Source of the DNA: a bacterium
GTDB lineage: Bacteria > Vulcanimicrobiota > Xenobia > Xenobiales > JADMJV01
Assembly: GCA_018780265.1 (NCBI GenBank)
Contig: JADMJV010000191.1
Span: 1 to 33,783 of the forward strand
Length of the DNA stretch: 33,783 nucleotides
Reading direction: 5' to 3'
Made by a program: the position numbers and the translations under genes. The notes under the pieces are model-generated. The model saw only the letters and a program-made list of their open reading frames with translations, did no database searches and was not told the DNA's origin. Below, piece after piece: positions 17,029 to 22,782 of the stretch. How positions within the stretch are numbered: position 1 is the stretch's first letter; each line of letters begins with the position of its first letter.

Positions 17029-17331
17029 ATGAAAAAGACTGCTTCGGTCACCTCCGTAACCAATCTCAAAGCTTCACTGAGTGCTTTCCTGGATTCAGTC
17101 AAGTCGGGAGAGGAAGTGCTGGTAACAGAACGGGGACGTCCCATCGCCCGCCTGATACCCTATTCGACCAGCCTTGATCAGAACGAAAGCACACTACGGT
17201 TGATACGAGCAGGGGTTTTGCGACCGGCCCGTGAGCAATCCATCAAAGCCTTCCTCAGCAGCAGTCGACTGGCCCAGAGTCAGGCCTCTGTGGTGGAAGC
17301 CTTGCTAGAGGATCGCGAGGAAGGGTTTTGA
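17029..17331 (+). CDS. Phd/YefM-family antitoxin
   Basis: A 100-residue antitoxin. The N-terminal Phd/YefM DNA-binding fold is clear: VTSVTNLKASLSAFLDSVKS, then GEEVLVTERGRPIARLIPYS, the classic pattern. The C-terminal half should be the flexible segment that wraps around the toxin. I start it at the ATG at 17029; the same frame is open further upstream, but inside the HD gene and before the promoter. The stop codon overlaps the TTG start of the PIN toxin (TTGA). There is no Shine-Dalgarno site, in keeping with a leaderless message. Confidence 0.87.
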   Translation: MKKTASVTSVTNLKASLSAFLDSVKSGEEVLVTERGRPIARLIPYSTSLDQNESTLRLIRAGVLRPAREQSIKAFLSSSRLAQSQASVVEALLEDREEGF

Positions 17332-17750
17332 GATTTTGGGATACAGCAGCCCTGCTGCCACTGATCATGGCCGAACCCACCAGTCAGCAAATGCTGGACC
17401 TGCTCGACAGCGACGACGAAGTGGTGGTCTGGTGGGGGACCGTCCTGGAGTGCCACTCGGCTTTCAGTCGAAGATTTCGGGAAGGGGCACTGTCCAGCGA
17501 CGAACTGCAGCGAGCCAAGCTCCGCCTCCACGGATTGGCGGCTCGCAGCTTGGAGGTTGCCCCGAGCGAGGCCGTGCGAGTTACGGCTCAACGCCTGGTG
17601 GCCGTTTACCCTCTCAGGGCGGCCGATTCTCTGCAACTTGCCGCCGCCCTGGCCTGGGCGGAAAATGACGCTATCTGTCACCCATTTGTAACTTTGGACC
17701 AGCGCTTACGCACAGCCGCCCAACAAGAAAATTTCGCAGTCCTTCCCTGA
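17328..17750 (+). CDS. vapC: VapC-like PIN-domain ribonuclease toxin
   Basis: A PIN-domain toxin of 140 residues. The first catalytic Asp is in FWDTAAL (residue 5), a conserved Glu is in WGTVLECHSAF, the third acidic site is in LRAADSLQLAAALAW, and the last is in FVTLDQRL, so the acidic cluster that binds metal is complete. VapC toxins cleave tRNA or rRNA at specific sites; the target here is unknown. Translation starts at TTG 17328, sharing the TTGA overlap with the antitoxin stop. It ends 13 nt before the convergent M23 peptidase gene, with no visible terminator. Confidence 0.87.
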   Translation: MRFWDTAALLPLIMAEPTSQQMLDLLDSDDEVVVWWGTVLECHSAFSRRFREGALSSDELQRAKLRLHGLAARSLEVAPSEAVRVTAQRLVAVYPLRAADSLQLAAALAWAENDAICHPFVTLDQRLRTAAQQENFAVLP

Positions 17751-17763
17751 GCGGGGCGGGTCG

Positions 17764-18819
17764 CTAAAACTCGGCCCACACATCCAGCAAAGGCTGCAAC
17801 CAGGTTGGCCTTGTTTTAGCGGGCCGGGTTTCCAGCCGGGGCAGAAAGCTTTTGGGGTCCAGAGCTTTGCCCTGGAAATGCACCTCATAGTGGCAATGCG
17901 GACCACTGGCCAGGCCCGTCGTGCCTACTGTGGCAATGGGCTGACCGCGCTGCACCTTTTGACCCTTCTTGACCATGAGCTGGCTGCAGTGGGCGTAGAG
18001 AGTCCGCAGGCCATAGCCGTGGTCGATCTCCACCACCTGGCCATAGCCACCCAACCAATCACTGGTGACCACGGTCCCCTCGCCGGTGGCTCGGATTTGG
18101 GTGCCGTAATCGGTGGTGAAGTCACAGCCGCTGTGGAGCCGGCCGGTCCCGTAAATGGGGTGGGTGCGCAGTCCATAGGGCGAAGTCATCTCGCCAGAAC
18201 AGGGCGGACCGGCGGGGGTGGCCCGCGAGCGGCGGGCTCGCTCGGCCTCTCGCTGGGCTTGTTGGTGAGCCCGGGCGACCTGTTGGAGCCGCTCCGACTC
18301 CGTGATGGTGGCAGCCAACTGCACCTGCAGTTGGCCAAACTGACGTTGCAGTTGACCGTGGCGTACGGGGCGACCGGACCTGGCCGCCAGCGCGGGACGG
18401 CGAACGGCTGGCCGGCGTTGCTCTCGGCCCAACTGTTTCCAGAGCAAAGTCAGTTCGGCGTGACGCACCTCCAGCTCGGTCCACAACTCTTGAGACCGAG
18501 AATCGGCCAGGGCGGCCACCCGCACCAGTTCGGCGCGCTTTTCACAGAGGTCATGCTCAAGCCACTGACTGTGCTCCCGCAGAGTTGCAATCTCTTGGGC
18601 CTGCAGCCTGGCTCGCTGACCAAAATTGAGCCTGGCCAGCCCGTAGCCGGTGCCGGCCGCAATCACCATCAGCAACAAAACAAAAGGCGGAATGGTGATG
18701 GTGGCTGTGCGCTTGCCAAAAACGAATTGCAGGGTCAATGGGCTACTCAAAAACTCAACTCCAATTTTGCCGGTGACCCCACCCGGGCCATGACGATACC
18801 AACCCCGGAATCGAAACAT
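17764..18819 (-). CDS. M23-family peptidoglycan endopeptidase with coiled coil
   Basis: A LytM-type metallopeptidase. After an N-terminal cytoplasmic stretch and one membrane helix (ATITIPPFVLLLMVIAAGTG) there is a long coiled coil (about 110 residues, Gln/Arg/Glu-rich), then the M23 domain with HSGCDF (Zn His and Asp) and HCHYEVHF (HxH). All zinc ligands are present, so hydrolysis of cross-links is expected, or activation of an amidase as in EnvC. I prefer the ATG at 18817-18819, because the longer frame (to 18981) would run into the divergent SUKH-like gene. The short divergent gap (18820-18876) must hold both promoters. Confidence 0.88.
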   Translation of the reverse strand: MFRFRGWYRHGPGGVTGKIGVEFLSSPLTLQFVFGKRTATITIPPFVLLLMVIAAGTGYGLARLNFGQRARLQAQEIATLREHSQWLEHDLCEKRAELVRVAALADSRSQELWTELEVRHAELTLLWKQLGREQRRPAVRRPALAARSGRPVRHGQLQRQFGQLQVQLAATITESERLQQVARAHQQAQREAERARRSRATPAGPPCSGEMTSPYGLRTHPIYGTGRLHSGCDFTTDYGTQIRATGEGTVVTSDWLGGYGQVVEIDHGYGLRTLYAHCSQLMVKKGQKVQRGQPIATVGTTGLASGPHCHYEVHFQGKALDPKSFLPRLETRPAKTRPTWLQPLLDVWAEF

Positions 18820-18876
18820 GCCCGAACGAGGGTCTTTCGGGATCTTTTCAGACAGCCCGGCTAGGCTGCTGGAACG

Positions 18877-19620
18877 ATGGATATTACGGACCGACTCCGC
18901 TGGCTGGACGGCAAATCCTACACCAATGACGACGGGGAGCCACGCCAGCTGCGCCTGATGCCCCCGCTTACGCCGGGCCAAATCGATGGGCTGGCGGCCG
19001 GCCTGCCGTGCCCGTTGCCCGACGAAATTCGTCGCGCTTTGCTGGTCTCAGCCGGACTTTCGGGAGCCGAACACGTGGACGACACCGTAGATCTCTCCGG
19101 ACTTTCTCAGTCGGGGCAATGGCTGGAAGAGTTCTCGCCGCACGCCGTAAGTATCGCCTGCGATGGCTGCGGCAACAGCTGGTCCCTGGACCTGTGGCCT
19201 CAATCACGACAGTGGGGCCCGGTCTTTTACATCAGCCATGACCCTCCCGTGGTCGTCTTTCAGTGCAGTACCATCGAGGAGTTCCTGGAGCAGTTGGTCC
19301 GCCAGCCCAAAGAGAGCGACATGGGCGACCCGCTACGAGCCCGGGTGGATCGCATTTGGGGGCAAAATCCCGGCCTGCTCACGCCCTCTCAGGCCGCCCA
19401 CAAAGACCCCACGCTGGCTGCTTTTGCAGCCGAATTGGGCGAGCCCTGGGAATTTATCGACCTGCGCACGCCCGTCTTAGGGGACGGCATTTCGTGGGGG
19501 CGCTACGGCCCCGACACTCAACTAAAGCGCCATCCCCAGGAGCGTATTGTGGCCATCAAGCGCCCACCCGCCAGGCCGTCGCTGTGGAGTCGGCTGTTTA
19601 AACGGGCGTCAAGCCCATGA
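18877..19620 (+). CDS. SMI1/KNR4 (SUKH)-like protein
   Basis: A 247-residue soluble protein. Residues about 25-140 follow the SUKH pattern: an LPDEIRRALLVSAGLSG helix, then CDGCGNSWSLDLWP, WGPVFYISHDPPVVVF, and a helix STIEEFLEQL. The C-terminal 100 residues are variable. Bacterial SUKH proteins are often immunity proteins of polymorphic toxin systems, but stand-alone house-keeping copies exist and no toxin gene lies beside this one. The last 23 nt overlap the 3' end of the convergent nucleotidyltransferase gene. Confidence 0.65.
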   Translation: MDITDRLRWLDGKSYTNDDGEPRQLRLMPPLTPGQIDGLAAGLPCPLPDEIRRALLVSAGLSGAEHVDDTVDLSGLSQSGQWLEEFSPHAVSIACDGCGNSWSLDLWPQSRQWGPVFYISHDPPVVVFQCSTIEEFLEQLVRQPKESDMGDPLRARVDRIWGQNPGLLTPSQAAHKDPTLAAFAAELGEPWEFIDLRTPVLGDGISWGRYGPDTQLKRHPQERIVAIKRPPARPSLWSRLFKRASSP

Positions 19621-20119
19621 GGCGAGACTCGACCAGAGTCCGTTGATCCGGGCTCAGCGTCGGCAGTAGTTCTAACAGCGTATGTCTCAGGACGATCCTA
19701 TGGGAAAGAAGTGCCTTCACGTAGTCCAGGTCCTTCTTGCGGCCAGCTACCAATTTGCTAATCGCAATGTCGGCGCAGCTCAGGCACAGTCCAGTCACGC
19801 CCCCAGTGTTCTCGTTGCATAGGGTCACCAGACGCTCCCGCCAGCCGTCGGGAAGGACCGCCGTATCGGGGGATACGCCGTCGCCATGGTAGCCGAAAGT
19901 CTCGTGAAAGAGCGAGAATTCGCCAATGGATCCGGTGATCAGATCGGCCTTCCCGGGAGCATCACGCGGGTAAAGGTCCGCCTCCCGGGAAACGACCAGT
20001 TCTGCTGGTGGCTCGGGGACGGAGGCCAAGATCGCCTGACTGCCAATCACAATCATAACCTTTTCGTCGACAAGCGCCCCCGATGCCCGCAAAATATGTT
20101 CAAGTTCGCTAAGAAGCAC
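19598..20119 (-). CDS. Nucleotidyltransferase-fold protein (DUF6036-like)
   Basis: A 173-residue protein with a minimal nucleotidyltransferase motif: MIVIGSQAILA, then SREADLYP, which matches hG[GS]...[DE]h[DE]h. Later, AISKLVAGRKKDLDYVKALL is the conserved helical block of this family. Members resemble AbiEii-type toxins or modifying enzymes, and their function is mostly untested. Its start overlaps the end of the 103-residue partner gene by 11 nt, a pairing that I recall as conserved in other bacteria. The 3' end overlaps the convergent SUKH-like gene by 23 nt. Confidence 0.72.
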   Translation of the reverse strand: MLLSELEHILRASGALVDEKVMIVIGSQAILASVPEPPAELVVSREADLYPRDAPGKADLITGSIGEFSLFHETFGYHGDGVSPDTAVLPDGWRERLVTLCNENTGGVTGLCLSCADIAISKLVAGRKKDLDYVKALLSHRIVLRHTLLELLPTLSPDQRTLVESRLMGLTPV

Positions 20120-20420
20120 GATGCCTGCGAAACACCTCCAGGCGTTCCTGAGGGCTCAAGATGCCACAGAACGGAGCACTGGAGCGCAGCCTCTGCCCCT
20201 CGTCTCCCTCGTCTAGCAGGTATGCTCGAACCTCTTCCCAAGGGCACTCCAGCAGGACCAGCCACTCCCTGACTGCCTCGTTAGGGTTTTGCGCATACCA
20301 GCGCCGGGCTATCGCCCCGGCATGCGCCAGCCCGCGCCGATTCGGGTCAGCGTCAATGCGGGCCACGATTTCGCGCATCATGTCCAGCGACCACCTGTCG
20401 ATCCTTTCGTGCGGGTTCAC
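20109..20420 (-). CDS. Small conserved partner of the nucleotidyltransferase
   Basis: About 103 residues, helical and charged, starting at a GTG at 20418-20420 (VNPHERIDRWSLDMMREIVA) with GAAGAG upstream. The frame is open to 20609, but that part is a chimeric duplication and not native coding. The C-terminal pattern SSAPFCGILSPQERLEVFRR resembles the small proteins that precede DUF6036-type nucleotidyltransferases, from memory. With the 11-nt overlap, it may be the regulator or antitoxin half of a two-gene module. Two decayed partial copies of it lie upstream, at 20949-21080 and about 20645-20700. Confidence 0.62.
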   Translation of the reverse strand: MNPHERIDRWSLDMMREIVARIDADPNRRGLAHAGAIARRWYAQNPNEAVREWLVLLECPWEEVRAYLLDEGDEGQRLRSSAPFCGILSPQERLEVFRRHRAS

Positions 20421-20457
20421 CCAAAACTCTTCGACCCCGGGCGGTCGCCCGCCTGCG

Positions 20458-20622
20458 CTACAAGGGTGGGGATGGGAGTGCCAACTCGCGCTCCCGGAAC
20501 TCATCATCCTCACGGCGGTGCCGCGGCCCGTCAAACTCCATGATGGCCCAGGCCGAGAAAGCCGCGGCCTCGTTGGGACGCGTAATGGTAGCCCATCCAA
20601 CGATTCCAAATGCCAGATTCAT
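20458..20622 (-). pseudogene. Chimeric fragment of the HTH-nuclease gene
   Basis: An 83-nt block, 20473-20555, matches 21235-21317 inside the intact HTH-nuclease gene at 80 of 83 positions with no gaps (offset 762). It sits in an open frame of 54 codons starting at ATG 20622 with GAGGG upstream. That frame keeps the nuclease motif EFDGPRHRREDDEFRERELA in register, then ends at TAG 20458-20460. The first 24 residues are unrelated to the parent. At its downstream end, 20459-20472, the block is fused to sequence that elsewhere follows the nuclease stop codon, so it is a deletion/duplication product and not a working gene. Confidence 0.6.
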
Positions 20623-20639
20623 GGTCCCTCAGGAGGGGA

Positions 20640-20700
20640 TCACGCCTTAGAAGCGCGACCCTTCCCAAGGGCATTTCACCAGGTCCGTAATTGCGGAGAG
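20640..20700 (-). pseudogene. Very short relic of the 103-residue partner gene
   Basis: Thirteen bases (20661-20673) are identical to 20234-20246 of the partner gene. Read on the minus strand, the local frame gives ITDLVKCPWEGSRF then a stop, comparable with WLVLLECPWEEVRAYLL in the intact gene. This suggests a third decayed copy, but the match is short and could be chance. Confidence 0.3.
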
Positions 20701-20762
20701 ACATTTGTGCCACTGAAAAAAATTGCCAGCCTGATGGAAACTCTGCTTCTTAGGACAGGGTG

Positions 20763-21152
20763 CTATTGCGTCGCCTCATCTCTCAGGATACGGAGCCAGC
20801 GCCGAACCCTCCATCGAAAGGTGCCTCCACCGTCTGTGACGCCCGGGCCAGAAACATCTACTGCGACCGGAGACAATGTGCACGGAGACTCTTCTGAGCC
20901 AAGCGATGCGAAATCGGAGGCCAGTTCGCCAACGGATGCGGCACCCCCTAGAAGGTATGCTCGAACCTCTTCCCAAGGGGACTCCAATTCCCTGACTGCC
21001 TCGCTGGGGTTTTCGCGCATCATATCCAGCGACCACCTGTCCCCAATCTGTTCGACCCCGGGCGGTCGCCCGCCCCCGCTACAAGGGTGGCCACCACCCG
21101 TGGTAGCCATGGCCAGCACCGGTGGTGGCCACCCCGCCCCGGCCTTAGCCAA
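20763..21152 (-). pseudogene. Decayed duplicate of the 103-residue partner gene
   Basis: An open frame of 129 codons that carries shortened pieces of the partner protein in order: GVEQIGDRWSLDMMRE, NPSEAVREL, then SPWEEVRAYLLGG. At DNA level, 27 bases at 20953-20979 are identical to 20218-20244, and the blocks near 21015 and 21050-21090 match 20373 and 20430-20469. Two internal stretches of the intact gene are missing, including the residues between MMRE and NPNEA. The rest of the frame (20763-20945) has no counterpart. It starts inside the 3' end of the HTH-nuclease gene and lacks a ribosome site, so I read it as a relic although it is still open. Confidence 0.6.
21085..21134. repeat. 14-bp perfect inverted repeat after the HTH-nuclease gene
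   Basis: GGGTGGCCACCACC (21085-21098) and GGTGGTGGCCACCC (21121-21134) are exact reverse complements around a 22-nt loop, which itself contains the palindrome GCCATGGC. The repeat lies 10 nt beyond the stop of the minus-strand nuclease gene. It is a very stable hairpin, but no T run follows in either direction, so it could be a mRNA 3'-end stabiliser, a REP-like element or a recombination hot spot. One arm appears truncated at 20464-20469, exactly at a duplication breakpoint. Confidence 0.6.
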
Positions 21153-21933
21153 CCTTCAAGATCTCCCGTGCCCGCCGGAGGAAGATTGTGGTGACCTTGA
21201 GTTGCGTGACCTCCCGGTGGGTGATCCGAAGGGGTGGGAGTGCCAACTCGCGCTCCCGGAACTCATCATCCTCACGGCGGTGTCGCGGCCCGTCAAACTC
21301 CAACATGGCCCAGGCCGTGCGTTGCTGGTATCTCAACCACAGAAGGCCGTCGGTCCTATAAGTCACCGAGGCAGGACGCAAGTGGACCTGAGGCCACACC
21401 ATGAAGCGAACTCCTTGGTGCTCACCGCACAGTCCCGCCAAACGCCGCTCCCCCAAAACCTTCCCACGCGCGTCCAGGATCGGCAGGTCGCGAAACCCCA
21501 ATTCATGAGGATTGTCGATTTGCGGACGGCCACCGACGCTGGCCAACTGCAACCACCCATAGGCTTCTATCGCGGAATCACAGACCATCAATGTTTCCAT
21601 CCATTGACGCGTGCGCGCTTCGAGGGCCAGCCGGGAAATCGGGTAAGGCCAGTTCTTGGCCGCCCTGCGCCACGGCTCCGGGTGGGCCAATTCCAATTGG
21701 TAGGGCCGAGCGCTGGCCACCCACTGGCGGCGTTCTCGCGCGGACAAAACGTCATCCAGGCTGGGCAGAGGACCGACCTGACTGGCTTCTTCCAAGCACC
21801 TGGCCAGTTCCGCCGACGGCAAGCAAGCTCCGCTTTCTGTGCGCGCCCACAATTGCCGGGACACTTTGAACTGCGCCGCTGCCTGTCGCTGACTCAAGTG
21901 CAGCACCGTGCGAACCAATTTGAGCAAATTCAT
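21145..21933 (-). CDS. HTH-XRE protein fused to a PD-(D/E)xK-like nuclease domain
   Basis: A protein of 262 residues. Residues 1-40 look like an XRE-type helix-turn-helix (VLHLSQRQAAAQFKVSRQLW, then ARTESGACLP). The C-terminal part resembles Vsr/DUF559-type endonucleases: TDGLLW (Asp195), then LEFDGPRH (Glu212, Asp214), then DDEFRERELALPPLRI. The middle is unassigned. The metal-binding acids appear intact, but the usual Lys is not clear. This architecture suggests a DNA-binding nuclease such as a restriction-like or abortive-infection effector; a regulator with a degenerate nuclease domain is also possible. The ATG start faces the response-regulator gene across a 186-nt divergent gap. Part of its 3' end is duplicated at 20473-20555. 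Confidence 0.65.
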   Translation of the reverse strand: MNLLKLVRTVLHLSQRQAAAQFKVSRQLWARTESGACLPSAELARCLEEASQVGPLPSLDDVLSARERRQWVASARPYQLELAHPEPWRRAAKNWPYPISRLALEARTRQWMETLMVCDSAIEAYGWLQLASVGGRPQIDNPHELGFRDLPILDARGKVLGERRLAGLCGEHQGVRFMVWPQVHLRPASVTYRTDGLLWLRYQQRTAWAMLEFDGPRHRREDDEFRERELALPPLRITHREVTQLKVTTIFLRRAREILKVG

Positions 21934-22087
21934 GACCTCAATGTAGCCAGGTGATTTCTACCGCAGTACTACCAGGCACGCACAATGTTAGCTGCAAGTT
22001 ACAAATTCATGACATCTGCTTCATGGTTAGAGTTACCCATGAAGATCATCCTTTTGAGGTAGTCAATCTCACCCGAATGTGCCAGGA

Positions 22088-22107
22088 TATCGTCGATCAA
22101 GACGATA
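22088..22107. promoter_or_regulatory. Inverted repeat before the response-regulator gene
   Basis: TATCGTC (22088-22094) and GACGATA (22101-22107) are perfect reverse complements around a 6-nt loop (GATCAA). The element ends 12 nt before the ATG at 22120, within the AT-richer divergent gap 21934-22119. It is well placed as an autoregulatory site for the NarL-type regulator or as a leader hairpin. I see no convincing sigma-70 promoter in this gap. Confidence 0.45.
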
Positions 22108-22119
22108 ACTATCCTCCTG

Positions 22120-22782
22120 ATGGTTGGGGTATGCGGGGTCAAGCGGGTTTTATTGGTCGATGACCATCCGGTTTTTCGCGAAGGTCTGTGTGCGGTCATC
22201 AACAGTCATCCCTCCCTCAGCGTAGTGGCCGAGGCCGCCAGCGTGGCCGAGGGGCTGGAGCGGTTTCGCCTGTGCACCCCCGACCTGCTGGTTACCGACC
22301 TGAGTCTGGGGGCCGGCTCCGGGCACGACCTGATTGCGCAGGCTCTCAAAGAACGACCTACCCTACCCGTCGTCATCGTCTCGGTAAGGACCGACAGCGC
22401 CGACGTGCTGCGCGCCATTGAAGCCGGCGCCTCGGCCTACCTGACCAAAGGGGCCACCCGCGAAGAAATATTGCGGGCCTTAACTGATGTTTTGGAGGGG
22501 CGCTCCTTCCTCCACCCCCAGGTCGCCCATGTGCTTTTTGACCGAGTCCGCAAGCCCGGCTCCTCACCGGGAAGACCCGTAGCGGAGATTACCCCTCGCG
22601 AGGCGGACATCATGGGCTTGCTGTGTGCTGGCGAGAATCCAAAAGACATTGGTCAATCGTTGTGCCTGTCTCTGTCTACGGTAAAGACCCACATGCGCAA
22701 TCTATATCGCAAGGTGGGGGTGGCCAACCGCACCCAATTGTTGCTGCGTTCTATAGAAATGAAGGGTCACGAAGGCTGCTGA
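22120..22782 (+). CDS. NarL/LuxR-family response regulator
   Basis: A two-domain regulator of 220 residues. The receiver domain has the acidic pair at VDDHP (D14, D15), phospho-acceptor Asp60 in LLVTDLSLG and the conserved Lys in AYLTKGA. The output domain is a LuxR/GerE helix-turn-helix: EITPREADIMGLLCAGENPK, then SLSTVKTHMRNLYRKVGVAN. All switch residues are intact. The stop (TGA) directly abuts the ATG of the histidine kinase gene at 22783, so these form an operon and very likely a phosphorelay pair. The ATG has only a weak ribosome site. Confidence 0.93.
   Translation: MVGVCGVKRVLLVDDHPVFREGLCAVINSHPSLSVVAEAASVAEGLERFRLCTPDLLVTDLSLGAGSGHDLIAQALKERPTLPVVIVSVRTDSADVLRAIEAGASAYLTKGATREEILRALTDVLEGRSFLHPQVAHVLFDRVRKPGSSPGRPVAEITPREADIMGLLCAGENPKDIGQSLCLSLSTVKTHMRNLYRKVGVANRTQLLLRSIEMKGHEGC

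Noticed and set aside
20161..21954. Plus-strand open frame of 597 codons across the duplicated region
   Set aside because: It is antisense to the HTH-nuclease gene and the partner gene, is low-complexity in places and has no domain; the minus-strand frames carry the conserved motifs.
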